Origin: Bacteroidales bacterium
GTDB taxonomy: Bacteria; Bacteroidota; Bacteroidia; Bacteroidales; Muribaculaceae
Assembly (NCBI GenBank): GCA_900769345.1
Contig: CAAGGJ010000003.1
Coordinates: forward strand, 1 to 46,444
Reading direction: 5' to 3'
Length of the DNA stretch: 46,444 nucleotides
Of this stretch, positions 7,160-16,201 are shown one piece after another (position 1 is the first letter of the stretch; each line of letters starts with the position of its first letter). The notes below the pieces were generated by a model, which was given only the letters and a program-made list of their open reading frames with translations, had not been told where the DNA came from and made no database searches. The position numbers and the translations under genes were made by a program.

Positions 7160-9010
7160 CTATTTCTTGATTACGATATTCTGCGTATAAAGGCGCTTTA
7201 TCACATCGCGGAATGTCTTGAAATCAGCATTTCTATCGGCAGGATAGCGGCCTCGGTTGATGTGCACAATTTGTGTAATGGCAATGGTGCTGCCATCGGC
7301 GCTCTGCTCGCATTTTTCTTCCACTTTGCCAAACTCACATTCGGTCACCGAAGGCTTTACGAGCGACTCCACCGTCATTCCCTCGGCGAGATGCAGCACT
7401 GTGCGATACACTATTCCGCTGGCCGGCACGGAGATGTCGGTCTTGCGCGAATTGAGCGTGTAATTGGCATATCCCGGATTATTGAGATTGATTGGAGCAA
7501 ACAGGCGAGTACCGCTTTTCTTGCCATAGAGTTGCTGCGACGCAGTGAAGATTACTTCGCCCGAGGGCACTTCGCTCTTGTCCACGCGAAAATCGATGTC
7601 GCTCAACACCACATTGCTCTGCTTGAGTAGTGATTTGAGTGCCAATTCCTGCTTTTTTGCCTCCAATTTACCTAATTTTTCGGCAAAACTATACCCATCG
7701 AGCATAGATTTGTGGCGCACTCGGAGTTGTGCCGAATAATCGGCTGCTATAGTCACATCTACATCTATGGTATCCACCTTCAAGTCTTCGTCGTAGTCCC
7801 TAACGCGCACCATTTCGCCTCCTTGGGGCTTCACCAAAAGCGTTTGATGGCCTGCTATGTCGTCGTGCACGAAGCCGAATGGCAGTGTGGGATTGGTGCA
7901 CTCCAGCCACAGCGTGTCGGCTTCGAGTGGCACTTGCAGTATGGCGTGGTTAAACTCCGTGACATTGGCAAAATCGGCCATCACATTGGCTTTGTCGGTG
8001 CTTATGACGGCATAATTGCTCTCAATGCCCACTTCCTTGAGCAGCGCTTTCATATAGAACGAGAGAGCCTTGCAGTCGCCAAATCCCTTGGCAAAAACGT
8101 CGGCTGCAGCCATAGGTCGATAGCCGCCGATGCCAAGCTGTATGCTCACATAGCGAGTGTTTTCTTGCAAGAAACGATAGAGCACCTTCACTTTTTCGCG
8201 ATTGGTGCTGCAGCCGTCGGCGAGCTGATGCACCTTAGCCTTAAGTTCTTCGGGCAGCAAGTCGCGACCTTCGAACAAGCCATAAAGCCACTTCCCGAAG
8301 CTGTTCCACGACTTCATATCGCCTTTAAAACCATCGTAACTGAAATTTTCGGGAGCAAACACCACACGCGGAGCCAAGCTGCCCAGTGAGGGGCTATACA
8401 CTTCGGTAGGTATGGCGGGCAGGTCGGTCATCTCCACCGTTGCGGTGATGCGGTCGGCTGTTTGCTGTGTCTTCACCACACCGCTCACATTGATTTCCTT
8501 ATAGCGTAAGCCCACTTCCTTGGGCACGCTGATGCTATAGTGTGCTCGCTTCACGCTCTGGTCGCGCGAGTCGTAGGCATGAAAACCCGCAAAGGCTATC
8601 GACTGATTTTTTATCTTTTGCACCACCTCATAGTGCACCGTGTAGGGGTAGCGAGGGGCATAAGTCTCGTAGTAGTAGGTGTATGAGTCATCGCTGAGCG
8701 ACGATGAGGCTTCGGTCATCTTCAGATCCTTTTTCGACAACTTTTTCACCTCCTTGCCGTCGGCATCGGTGATAACGCCTTTGAAACCTTCGAGCGACAT
8801 AAACTTATCGCAGTGAATCACGATGTGTCCGGCACCTTCGCCATTCTCGTTGAGTATGGTCACTGTGGTCTGCTCTCGGCACGTGCCCGAGGTGAGAGAG
8901 CTATACTCCACTTCGCAGTTATAGTCTTCTATCACCGAGTTTATCACCTCGGCTCGAATCGTTGCCAAGCACGCACATAGTGCCCATGCCGTTATCATCA
9001 CTCTCTTCAT
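7160..9010 (-). CDS. DUF3857/transglutaminase-like secreted protein (intact triad)
   Basis: 616 residues with a signal peptide (MKRVMITAWALCACLATIRA). An N-terminal DUF3857 beta domain is followed by a transglutaminase-like core at about residues 260-400 and a C-terminal beta domain. The core has a Cys in GFGDCKALS, a His in EFNHAILQV and an acidic residue in LWLECTNPT, so a papain-like triad is possible. The family is widespread and largely uncharacterised in Bacteroidetes. Envelope location follows from the signal peptide. It starts four bases after the stop of the paralogous gene 9015-10997, so the two are co-transcribed and probably translationally coupled. The pairing of one complete and one degenerate core suggests that they act together. 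Confidence 0.87.
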   Translation of the reverse strand: MKRVMITAWALCACLATIRAEVINSVIEDYNCEVEYSSLTSGTCREQTTVTILNENGEGAGHIVIHCDKFMSLEGFKGVITDADGKEVKKLSKKDLKMTEASSSLSDDSYTYYYETYAPRYPYTVHYEVVQKIKNQSIAFAGFHAYDSRDQSVKRAHYSISVPKEVGLRYKEINVSGVVKTQQTADRITATVEMTDLPAIPTEVYSPSLGSLAPRVVFAPENFSYDGFKGDMKSWNSFGKWLYGLFEGRDLLPEELKAKVHQLADGCSTNREKVKVLYRFLQENTRYVSIQLGIGGYRPMAAADVFAKGFGDCKALSFYMKALLKEVGIESNYAVISTDKANVMADFANVTEFNHAILQVPLEADTLWLECTNPTLPFGFVHDDIAGHQTLLVKPQGGEMVRVRDYDEDLKVDTIDVDVTIAADYSAQLRVRHKSMLDGYSFAEKLGKLEAKKQELALKSLLKQSNVVLSDIDFRVDKSEVPSGEVIFTASQQLYGKKSGTRLFAPINLNNPGYANYTLNSRKTDISVPASGIVYRTVLHLAEGMTVESLVKPSVTECEFGKVEEKCEQSADGSTIAITQIVHINRGRYPADRNADFKTFRDVIKRLYTQNIVIKK

Positions 9011-9014
9011 AGCC

Positions 9015-10997
9015 TTACTGCACTTTTTTAAGCACCACCATCTGATTGTTCTTCTCCACCACTGCCTGATAGAAATTCTTCAGGTCGGGATATTCCGATG
9101 CTTCGAAGAACTGGCGACCTATGTTCAACTTATAGAGCACTTGTATCTGATTGCCCACCAATTTTACCAAATACTGGCATGAGCAAGTGCCGTCGTTAAA
9201 TTTCAGAGCGCCCGATTGTGGCATCTCTTCCACTTCATAGCCATCGGGTAGCGTTATGGCTGAGATGATGTTCACCACTTGCGTACACGGGAGTTCCACC
9301 GGATATTCTCGCTTGTCCTGCACAAATGGGTTGTCCTTCTCATCGAGAGCTATCATCGGATTGAAGTAGATATGGTCGTCGGTAACGTCGACCGTTTTGG
9401 TAAATTTCACATCGGTCACCACGCGGTTGCCATAGTCTTTAACACCTCTGGTGGAGAACGATTCCACCTCTATATCGTTGTTCTTCATTATTTGCTCCAC
9501 ATATTTTATTGAGTCGCTTTCCGACTCGTAAGAACGCTTAAGCATCCAAGCAAAAATGCCGCTACGAGTGCTGCGCTTGATGCCGCTCAGCGTGCCGTCG
9601 GCGCTCAAAGTGGAGTTGAGTGTCTTGTTGAGCTGATTGGCCGAAAGGTTGGAGAGGTCGGCCCAAGCTTCCTCGCCTATCACTTTGGCACGTTCCACGC
9701 GCACATCGGCAGGGAGGGCATCGATGTAGGCATATTTGTCGCTGGCATCGATATAATGCACTTGGTCGCCATCTACAAATCGCACCACCATATCGCTCAA
9801 GCGCTCCAGCGAAGCTCTAATCATAGGCATTCTGCCGTTGCTTCGCGAGCTGAGCACCACCGGTGAGCATTGAATGCCATATTTGCGCATCATCGACATC
9901 ATTATGAAGTTCATCTCGGCGCTATTGCCCACGCCGGTAGAGATAGCCTTCTTCATGTCCACCGAATACCATGCGCGCTGGCCGTTCCACTTCATCTTGC
10001 TGTGCAGCAACTTCATCATCGCCACCACGCGCTGTTCCACTGTAGCCGGTTCGGGTATATCGAGCGTTCTCAACTCTTTTTCATAAGGGCAACTCATATT
10101 CATAGGGAATTGCTCGTCTTCCTTGAGTGTTTTTTCCACATCGCTCCAGGTGGTGGAAATCGGCTTCATCAGTTGGCCCGGGAATGCCGTGCCTGAGAAC
10201 TCAAATTCTATCATAGCCTGATAATCGTAGGCCGACCACACAAACGGTTCGTTATCTAAAGCCGGAATACTGTCGCCCTCCACTCTATAGCTGCGTGCCG
10301 CACATGTCAATGCTTCGGTAGTGCCCCAATCGGTAATTACCGAGAATTTGCAAGCGTCTTCTTTTCTTTCGGTAACGAGCGGGAACACCCCGTGTTGTGC
10401 CACATTCACTATGAAATATTCGGGGATAGTGATATCCAAGCGGCTGTTAATCACCGGCAAGCGTTTTTGAGCCACCCAGTCGTTGATTTTTTGCACCAAC
10501 GGTGAATGTAGCGTGTATTTATACTCCAATATAGTGCCTTCTTTCACATTGGGTATGGCAAACTTCACCATTTTGCGCTTGCTGCTCACCTTTTCTTCGA
10601 ATACGTTCTTCTTGTCGAGCTGTGTTTTCACCACTTTGCCGTTTTCTTCGTTATAGGCATTGGCTTCAAGTCCGCGCACACTCTCTCCATCCGAAAATAT
10701 TATGCTCACATCAGCCATTCCCACACCTTCGGGCTTCAGCACCTTTATGCGCTTGGTGTAGTTATATTCTATATAAAACCCTATGGTGTTGGAGAACTGA
10801 TAAAACACATCGCCATAATCGCAGAGATATACTGCTCGAGCAGTGGTGTCGGGGGCGTACACTTTCATTTCAAGTTCTTGCTTCGTAGGCTTGGTGCCGA
10901 ACTTGATTATCTCGGCTGCCGATGCCGAAGCTACACTTATCAGCATGGCTGCAAAAGCCAACACTATCGCTTTGCTAATATTTGTTTTCATAGGCAT
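9015..10997 (-). CDS. DUF3857 secreted protein with degenerate transglutaminase core
   Basis: 660 residues with a signal peptide (cut near ASASA-AEI). The DUF3857 domain occupies roughly residues 60-270 and the transglutaminase-like region roughly 320-450. Where active relatives have GDC or GNC, this protein has GVGNSAEMNF, so Cys is Ser. The usual FNH position reads LSDMVV, so the His is gone too; the third site survives in YIDASD. It is therefore probably non-catalytic, perhaps a binding or scaffolding partner of the downstream 616-residue paralog. The start at 10997 is followed two codons later by a second ATG at 10991, which fits the signal peptide equally well. A consensus promoter lies about 40 bases upstream. 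Confidence 0.87.
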   Translation of the reverse strand: MPMKTNISKAIVLAFAAMLISVASASAAEIIKFGTKPTKQELEMKVYAPDTTARAVYLCDYGDVFYQFSNTIGFYIEYNYTKRIKVLKPEGVGMADVSIIFSDGESVRGLEANAYNEENGKVVKTQLDKKNVFEEKVSSKRKMVKFAIPNVKEGTILEYKYTLHSPLVQKINDWVAQKRLPVINSRLDITIPEYFIVNVAQHGVFPLVTERKEDACKFSVITDWGTTEALTCAARSYRVEGDSIPALDNEPFVWSAYDYQAMIEFEFSGTAFPGQLMKPISTTWSDVEKTLKEDEQFPMNMSCPYEKELRTLDIPEPATVEQRVVAMMKLLHSKMKWNGQRAWYSVDMKKAISTGVGNSAEMNFIMMSMMRKYGIQCSPVVLSSRSNGRMPMIRASLERLSDMVVRFVDGDQVHYIDASDKYAYIDALPADVRVERAKVIGEEAWADLSNLSANQLNKTLNSTLSADGTLSGIKRSTRSGIFAWMLKRSYESESDSIKYVEQIMKNNDIEVESFSTRGVKDYGNRVVTDVKFTKTVDVTDDHIYFNPMIALDEKDNPFVQDKREYPVELPCTQVVNIISAITLPDGYEVEEMPQSGALKFNDGTCSCQYLVKLVGNQIQVLYKLNIGRQFFEASEYPDLKNFYQAVVEKNNQMVVLKKVQ

Positions 10998-11037
10998 TAT
11001 TTTGTTAATTATATTTCTCGTTTTTCATTGATAATAG

Positions 11038-11068
11038 CAAATATAATCATAAAATTGCACCTTGCAAA
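11038..11068 (-). promoter_or_regulatory. Promoter of the DUF3857 operon
   Basis: On the minus strand, TTTG (11068-11065), a 19 bp spacer and TATATTTG (11045-11038) match the Bacteroidetes consensus. The start codon lies about 40 bases downstream. Confidence 0.75.
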
Positions 11069-11204
11069 GATTTATTGCAAAAACCTACATAAATGCCCCA
11101 ACAAATACCTCTCGCCCTTATTTTTTGCTTTTTCATTTGTTTTGTCAAAAATCATTCATATATTCCCGAGTTTGACAATTTGCGAGTTTTTGCGCTGATA
11201 TACA

Positions 11205-11245
11205 AGCAGTTGCCGCGATAGCTTTGTAGCTACACGGCAGCTGCT
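11205..11245. other. Hairpin at the left end of the insertion sequence
   Basis: AGCAGTTGCCG (11205-11215) pairs with CGGCAGCTGCT (11235-11245) with one G-T pair, and an inner TAGCT/AGCTA stem extends it. There is no strong T run on the transposase strand; the plus strand continues TAAATTTTAAC. It may block transcription entering the element or end the transposase message weakly. Confidence 0.5.
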
Positions 11246-11262
11246 TAAATTTTAACACAAGT

Positions 11263-13011
11263 TTAACATTTGCGGGCGAGGCGGTAGTCGGCACGGAGCT
11301 GTGCCGGGGTATTGATTTGTCTGTCGATGTGTATGTGAGCGTTCTCCTGTATGGCTGTGGCGAGGGGTGTGCTGTTGAAAGAGGGTAGATACCCGAAGCC
11401 TTCGAGCTTGACGAGGTTCATGTCGGCGAGGGTTTTGCGTATCTGCCCTATGGGGAATGTGTCGTGGAGTTGCCGCTGCATTATCTTGAGCACGAGTAGG
11501 GCTATGAAGCATGTGAAGAAGTGAGCCTCGATGCGTTTCTGGGAGCGTACATGGACGGGGCGCATCTCGAGGTCGGACTTTTCTACGCGGAAGCAGTCTT
11601 CTATTTCCCATCGCCATGAGTTGACGCGGATGATCTGGCAAGGGTCGTCTTGAAGGCTTGTCGCTATGGCGTTGAAGCCATCGAATCGAGCTTCGGCATC
11701 GATAAGGTCATTGTCGAGCTCGGCGCCGGTGATTACCGATAGTGGATTGCCATTGCTGTCGAAGTAGGTGTCTTTCAAGAAGCGTCGACAGTCGTTGGGC
11801 GACTTGGGTCGTCTTGTCTCGTGCCTGTTTATCTTGGTGATTGCGCGCTGTATCTGCTGGGCGCGTATCTGCTTTTGGTAGAGGTCGTACTTCCTGCTGT
11901 AGGTTACGATGAGGTGTTCCACGAAGGCTTTCTCGTCGGTGATGCACTCTTTATAGAAGGTGTCATCGACATAGTTGTCGAGGTTTATCTCGCCAAGGTC
12001 GTACACCTCGAGGCAGCGTGTAGAACGATCGTCGGCGAGTCTTGGACGCAGGCGCCAGCCCGAGGGGTCGGTCGCCCAATTGCGGTAGTGCTCGTTGAGC
12101 TTTTTGAGCGACTGCACGGTGATGAAGTTGCGGTCCTCGGTGACGTTGTACCAGCGGTTGTCTCTTGAGCCAAGTCCTCCATCGGTGCACACCACGAACT
12201 TGCTCAAGCCAAACTTGTTGGCGAGCACTTCCTCAAGAGGCTGCAACGTCTTCTGCTCGAGAGTGTTGCCGGGATTGACGCACATCCCCAGAGGCAGACC
12301 GTCCATATCCATGAACATCCCTATTTGCACCAGCGGATTAGGCCGGTTCTCCTTGGAGTGCCCGTACTTGCGAAAGTCATCGTCCGACTCCGTCTCAAAA
12401 AACACGTTGGTGCAGTCGTAATATATCACAGCCGTGTTTCGACCGATGCTCTTGAGTGAATTCCGGTATATCGCCGCCTGCATATCGTTCATGCATTCCC
12501 CGATGACATCGAGCGAGCGGTAGAAGTTCTCGAGCTTAAGTCCCTTACGCTCAATGAAGCGCTCCCCTTTGGCAAAGTCCGACAACTTCGAGCCTGGATG
12601 CAGTATCCGGCTGCACACCATACGTACCAGATAGTCGCCCAAATCGAACTTAAAGCGATATCTCTCTGCAGCCTCACGACACACCGCCCTTATACCCAGG
12701 CTCGACAACACCTGCTCCACGAATATGTCGCCACCATTAAAGATTCGCCCCGCACCGTTGATAAGTCTGTCGGGATGGAACTCCACAATAAGGCCCTGCT
12801 TCTGCTCGCGCGCCGCAAGACGCATACGCTCCAACTCTGCGCGCGCCCAAGCCTCGGCATCCTCCACGCCGTAATTCTCCTTAATAAACTTCTCGTTACC
12901 GAGCTTCTTTACAGTCTTCGACGACAGTTTCCCGTCGCGCTTACGGTAAGTGGTCTGAATGTAGAAGCACTTGGCGTTCTTTGATCGGGTTATAGTGAGC
13001 TTGTAGTTCAT
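11263..13011 (-). CDS. IS1634-family (IS4-like DDE) transposase
   Basis: 582 residues, full length for the family and without frameshift. DDE signatures are visible. The first Asp lies in IYYDCTNVFFE (about residue 195) and the second in VCTDGGLGSRDN (about 274). The C-terminal Glu region reads WEIEDCFRVEKSDLEMRPV with the downstream VRSQKRIEAHF (about 465-490). Such enzymes cut and rejoin the ends of the element. The frame is intact and has its own promoter (13104-13074), so it may be active. GC-rich codons such as CGC and GAG are frequent, perhaps more than in its neighbours; this was judged by eye only. Confidence 0.93.
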   Translation of the reverse strand: MNYKLTITRSKNAKCFYIQTTYRKRDGKLSSKTVKKLGNEKFIKENYGVEDAEAWARAELERMRLAAREQKQGLIVEFHPDRLINGAGRIFNGGDIFVEQVLSSLGIRAVCREAAERYRFKFDLGDYLVRMVCSRILHPGSKLSDFAKGERFIERKGLKLENFYRSLDVIGECMNDMQAAIYRNSLKSIGRNTAVIYYDCTNVFFETESDDDFRKYGHSKENRPNPLVQIGMFMDMDGLPLGMCVNPGNTLEQKTLQPLEEVLANKFGLSKFVVCTDGGLGSRDNRWYNVTEDRNFITVQSLKKLNEHYRNWATDPSGWRLRPRLADDRSTRCLEVYDLGEINLDNYVDDTFYKECITDEKAFVEHLIVTYSRKYDLYQKQIRAQQIQRAITKINRHETRRPKSPNDCRRFLKDTYFDSNGNPLSVITGAELDNDLIDAEARFDGFNAIATSLQDDPCQIIRVNSWRWEIEDCFRVEKSDLEMRPVHVRSQKRIEAHFFTCFIALLVLKIMQRQLHDTFPIGQIRKTLADMNLVKLEGFGYLPSFNSTPLATAIQENAHIHIDRQINTPAQLRADYRLARKC

Positions 13012-13073
13012 ACCTTATCTGCTTTTAGAAGAGAAAATGAGTAAAATATAAGCAATATAGTAAAATATAGCAT

Positions 13074-13104
13074 CAAAGGTACGAATAAAAAATGGCTCTA
13101 CAAA
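13074..13104 (-). promoter_or_regulatory. Transposase promoter
   Basis: On the minus strand, TTTG (13104-13101), a 19 bp spacer and TACCTTTG (13081-13074) match the consensus. The leader of about 55 bases holds a direct repeat GTAAAATATA at 13041-13050 and 13060-13069 (plus-strand sequence). Confidence 0.7.
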
Positions 13105-13260
13105 ATATTCAGCCATTTATTTTCGCTAAAAACTGTCAAACACCCGGCATTTGTTTTCATAGACTATTTCAATTAGTGGGTTAGTTTTATTGTTTATTCT
13201 ACACAAATATATCCACTATTTCCCATTTTTCAAATATTTTGCGATGATTATCCTACAACA

Positions 13261-13292
13261 CTTGCTTTTTAGAAATATTTTTGATATATTTG
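13261..13292 (+). promoter_or_regulatory. Promoter of the six-gene DUF4249/TonB operon
   Basis: CTTG (13261-13264), a 20 bp spacer and TATATTTG (13285-13292) precede the start at 13326. The -7 box and following GC match those of the first module at 5307, so the promoter seems to have been duplicated with the genes. The rest of the gap from 13142 holds AT-rich sequence without a gene. Confidence 0.65.
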
Positions 13293-13325
13293 CATTAATT
13301 ACTAACCATTAAATCTGACATTATT

Positions 13326-13712
13326 ATGAAACCAAAAATCATTTCTTTCCTATTTATTTTGTTCTCAATAGTTTGTGCAACACAAATAACTAATGCTCAA
13401 CAGTGTTACGACCCGGATTGCAATTGCGAACATCCAGTCCTCGCTGTAGAATATATAGACTTACAAAACAACATTTCAAATGTTCCTTATTCATTTACTA
13501 TAGGCGTGCCAGGAGAGGTAATAGGATTACTGCCTGAAATACTGACCACTTGGACCGACAATGGCAATGGCACTATTACAATTACTTTAACCAAACGATT
13601 CTTTATGGACGCAAGTCCTTCAGAATATTATTGCATGAATATTGCGGTAAATACTACTAGCGGCATAATATATTATTGTATAGATTTATTCATAACAAAT
13701 AATCCATATTAA
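13326..13712 (+). CDS. Small secreted cysteine-containing protein, copy 2
   Basis: 128 residues, the same length as its paralog at 5345 and largely identical in the core (EHPVLAVEYIDLQ, NVPYSFTI, GEVIGLLPEILT, TDNGNGTITITL, YCMNIAVNT). The signal peptide ends near TNAQ. The mature N-terminus has C-x4-C-x-C (QQCYDPDCNCEHP), and two further cysteines lie near the C-terminus. I know no characterised family for it. As first gene of an operon with two DUF4249 lipoproteins and a TonB receptor, it is probably a periplasmic or surface-exposed partner or cargo of that complex. The DUF4249 gene begins 12 bases later. Confidence 0.82.
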   Translation: MKPKIISFLFILFSIVCATQITNAQQCYDPDCNCEHPVLAVEYIDLQNNISNVPYSFTIGVPGEVIGLLPEILTTWTDNGNGTITITLTKRFFMDASPSEYYCMNIAVNTTSGIIYYCIDLFITNNPY

Positions 13713-13724
13713 TACTTTAACAAC

Positions 13725-14906
13725 ATGCCAAACCGTCTTTTTGCACTATTTATCATTGCAACTGCATTAAGCAGCTGCATAGATGAATATACAATAACTA
13801 ACGATCAATTACTTAAGTCCAGTGAGAATGTGCTCTATATAGATGGGCGCATTCTTATTGGAGCTATGTCGTATGTTTATATCGAGGAACCAGTATCACT
13901 TAATTCGCCGAATGCGGCGAAATTCGTGGAAAATGCCACCGTAACTCTTGTCGGCGACAACGGTTACGATAGCGGCGCTATACTTTACAACAAAGACTCC
14001 AATCGCTACGACATCGATACCTATGACATAGATCCAAACGCAAAATACAAGATTATCGTAACCCATAACGGCAACACCTACGAGTCGGAATATTTGGTCA
14101 GCAGTCCAGCTCCGGAAATAAAAAACCTCTATTTTAGAGAAGAACGAGTCAGGAAGAACTTGATTTTTTATGTCGACGCAGAAGGAGATGAGAACACTCA
14201 CAACTTTATGTGGACCTTCGACGAGGACTATGAAGTGCATGCTTCGGTCAATATGCTTTACACAATGCACGACAATGGGTATATTATCAATTATGCTCCA
14301 TCGGCTTTCCCGGAACTCGACAAGAAGAATAAAATCAACCCATACCTTTATTGTTGGACTCACCGTAACTCAACAAACATAAACATCTACTCCACAAGCA
14401 ACCTCACAGAGAATGTGGTAAAAATGCATGAAGTGTTCAGGCTGAGCGCCAACCTTTCGAGATTCGACCATCTTTATTGTATGACGCTATATCAAAGTGC
14501 CATCACCGATGAAGCTTATAACTATTATGCCACTATGAAACGCCTCACCGAACTCACAGGCAGTCTTTTTTCACCTATGCCAAGCGATGTCAAAGGCAAC
14601 ATAAAGTGCACAAAAGGTGGTCAAAAAGACCCTCGAGGTTACATAACCGCTTCGCAAGTTACCTATAAACGATTGTTTATCGACAATAAAGACATTACAT
14701 TGAAGCGCGATTACAAGCTTGACTACATTCCAAGAGGACAATTCTCTCTCGATGAAGATAAATTGCTCGAAGGATATGTACATTGGAGTGAAAAATTGGG
14801 AAATTCAACCCCGATGGACGAACGCCTATATTACCCATGGGCCTGCAATTGCCAAAAAGTAAGTACAAAAATCAAACCCGAATGGTGGCCAAATGACCTC
14901 GAATAG
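13725..14906 (+). CDS. DUF4249 domain lipoprotein, copy 2
   Basis: 393 residues. The lipoprotein signal ends in LSSC with Cys18 and is followed by IDEY, as in both paralogs. The DUF4249 body contains DGRILIGAMSYVYIEEP, YDIDTYDIDPNAKYKI, HNFMWTFDEDYEVHASVNML and the C-terminal CNCQKVSTKIKPEWWPNDLE. It presumably sits on the cell surface with the TonB receptor encoded at 16202. Its 3' half is strikingly close in DNA to the next gene (near 14517-14680 against 15736-15900), while the N-terminal half has diverged more, which suggests recent duplication or gene conversion. Confidence 0.92.
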   Translation: MPNRLFALFIIATALSSCIDEYTITNDQLLKSSENVLYIDGRILIGAMSYVYIEEPVSLNSPNAAKFVENATVTLVGDNGYDSGAILYNKDSNRYDIDTYDIDPNAKYKIIVTHNGNTYESEYLVSSPAPEIKNLYFREERVRKNLIFYVDAEGDENTHNFMWTFDEDYEVHASVNMLYTMHDNGYIINYAPSAFPELDKKNKINPYLYCWTHRNSTNINIYSTSNLTENVVKMHEVFRLSANLSRFDHLYCMTLYQSAITDEAYNYYATMKRLTELTGSLFSPMPSDVKGNIKCTKGGQKDPRGYITASQVTYKRLFIDNKDITLKRDYKLDYIPRGQFSLDEDKLLEGYVHWSEKLGNSTPMDERLYYPWACNCQKVSTKIKPEWWPNDLE

Positions 14907-14946
14907 GTCTATGTCTCCATACGCTATGACATATCACAACTCATTT

Positions 14947-16137
14947 ATGATTAACCGAATCATTATAATATTATTCACCATTGCCACACTAAGCAGTTGC
15001 GTCGACGAGTATGAAGTGGGCGAAGAACAATTGCTGAATTCCGACGGCACGGCTTTGTATATAGATGGCAGAATTTTAGTGGGAGCTATGTCGTATGTTT
15101 ATATTGAGCAACCACTTGCTCTAAATTCGCCAAATTCGGCTAAATATGTAGAAGATGCTGTGGTGTCAATAAAGGGAGATAATGGCTACGACAGTGGACC
15201 CATATACTATAATAAAGAAACCTTCCGCTACGATATCGACACCTACGACATCGACACCGATGCAAAGTATAAGATAGTAATCACCCTAAACGGCAATACT
15301 TACGAATCGAACTATTTAGTGAGCGAACAAGCTCCCGAAATCGATGATTTTTACTATCGCCAGGACCAACAATCGGGTTGCCTGATATTTTATGTTGATA
15401 CTCATGGTAACGATAACTTGCACAACTTTATGTGGACATTCGAAGAAGACTATGAAGTGCATGCTTCGGTCAACATGCTTTACACCATGCACGACAATGG
15501 GTATATTATTAAATACGACCCATCGGCGTTTCCCGAACTCGACAAAGAAAAAGGATATAACCCCTACTTGTATTGCTGGAGCCATGTTAATTCTTCTTCC
15601 ATCAACATCTACAGCACAAGCAACCTCACAGAAAACGTGGTGAAAATGCACGAAATATACCGATTGAACGCCAGTTACACCCGCTTCGACCACTTGTACT
15701 GCATAACATTGTACCAAAGTGCCATCTCCGATGAGGCTTATAACTATTATGCCACTATGAAGCGCCTAACCGAACTCACAGGCAGCCTTTTCTCGCCTAT
15801 GCCAAGCGATGTGAAAGGCAACATAAAGTGCACCAAAGGCGGTCAAAAAGACCCTCGCGGCTACATAACTGCCTCGCATGTCACCTACAAGCGACTGTTT
15901 GTCTCCGGCGACGAAATAACTCTCAAACGAACTCATAGTCTCGATTACATACACGGAAACAGCTTTAAATTGGAGCAACCCGAAGATCCGCGATTTGCTT
16001 TAGGATATGTACTTTGGAGCGTTCATCCTATCAACTACGCCCAAAAAGACTTGCGATTATACTATCCGACAGCTTGTAATTGCCAGAAAATTAGCACAAA
16101 AATCAAGCCCGAATGGTGGCCTAACGACCTCCAATAA
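14947..16137 (+). CDS. DUF4249 domain lipoprotein, copy 3
   Basis: 396 residues from the ATG at 14947. An in-frame ATG at 14893 would add 18 residues and overlap the previous gene, but the shorter form places the lipobox Cys at residue 18 (ATLSSC), exactly as in the other two copies, so 14947 is preferred. It shares the VDEY/IDEY start of the mature protein, the DGRILVGAMSYVYIEQP segment, DEAYNYYATMKRLTELTG and the C-terminal CNCQKISTKIKPEWWPNDL. With copy 2 it could form a pair of surface subunits of one receptor, each with its own specificity. The TonB receptor gene begins 64 bases later in the same direction, without a clear promoter in between. Confidence 0.9.
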   Translation: MINRIIIILFTIATLSSCVDEYEVGEEQLLNSDGTALYIDGRILVGAMSYVYIEQPLALNSPNSAKYVEDAVVSIKGDNGYDSGPIYYNKETFRYDIDTYDIDTDAKYKIVITLNGNTYESNYLVSEQAPEIDDFYYRQDQQSGCLIFYVDTHGNDNLHNFMWTFEEDYEVHASVNMLYTMHDNGYIIKYDPSAFPELDKEKGYNPYLYCWSHVNSSSINIYSTSNLTENVVKMHEIYRLNASYTRFDHLYCITLYQSAISDEAYNYYATMKRLTELTGSLFSPMPSDVKGNIKCTKGGQKDPRGYITASHVTYKRLFVSGDEITLKRTHSLDYIHGNSFKLEQPEDPRFALGYVLWSVHPINYAQKDLRLYYPTACNCQKISTKIKPEWWPNDLQ

Positions 16138-16201
16138 AACTTTTCTTAACCATATTAACCCAAACAGTAAGATTTAACAAAAAAAAATAATCACAATACA
16201 C

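Larger units (their letters stand above)
11170..13141 (-). mobile_element. IS1634-type insertion sequence, about 2.0 kb
   Basis: The element contains one transposase gene, its promoter and a hairpin behind its stop codon. The proposed ends are GTTTGACA at 11170-11177 and its reverse complement TGTCAAAC at 13134-13141. Further in, both ends contain AGTTTTT followed by GCG or AGCG, with eight extra bases in the left end. I found no convincing direct repeat flanking these ends, so the boundaries are tentative. The element lies between the DUF3857 operon and the second copy of the secreted protein/DUF4249 module. Confidence 0.6.

Noticed and set aside
11160..13150. Target site duplication around the insertion sequence
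   Set aside because: The flanks TTCCCGA and ACCCGGC share CCCG only out of register, so no duplication is claimed.
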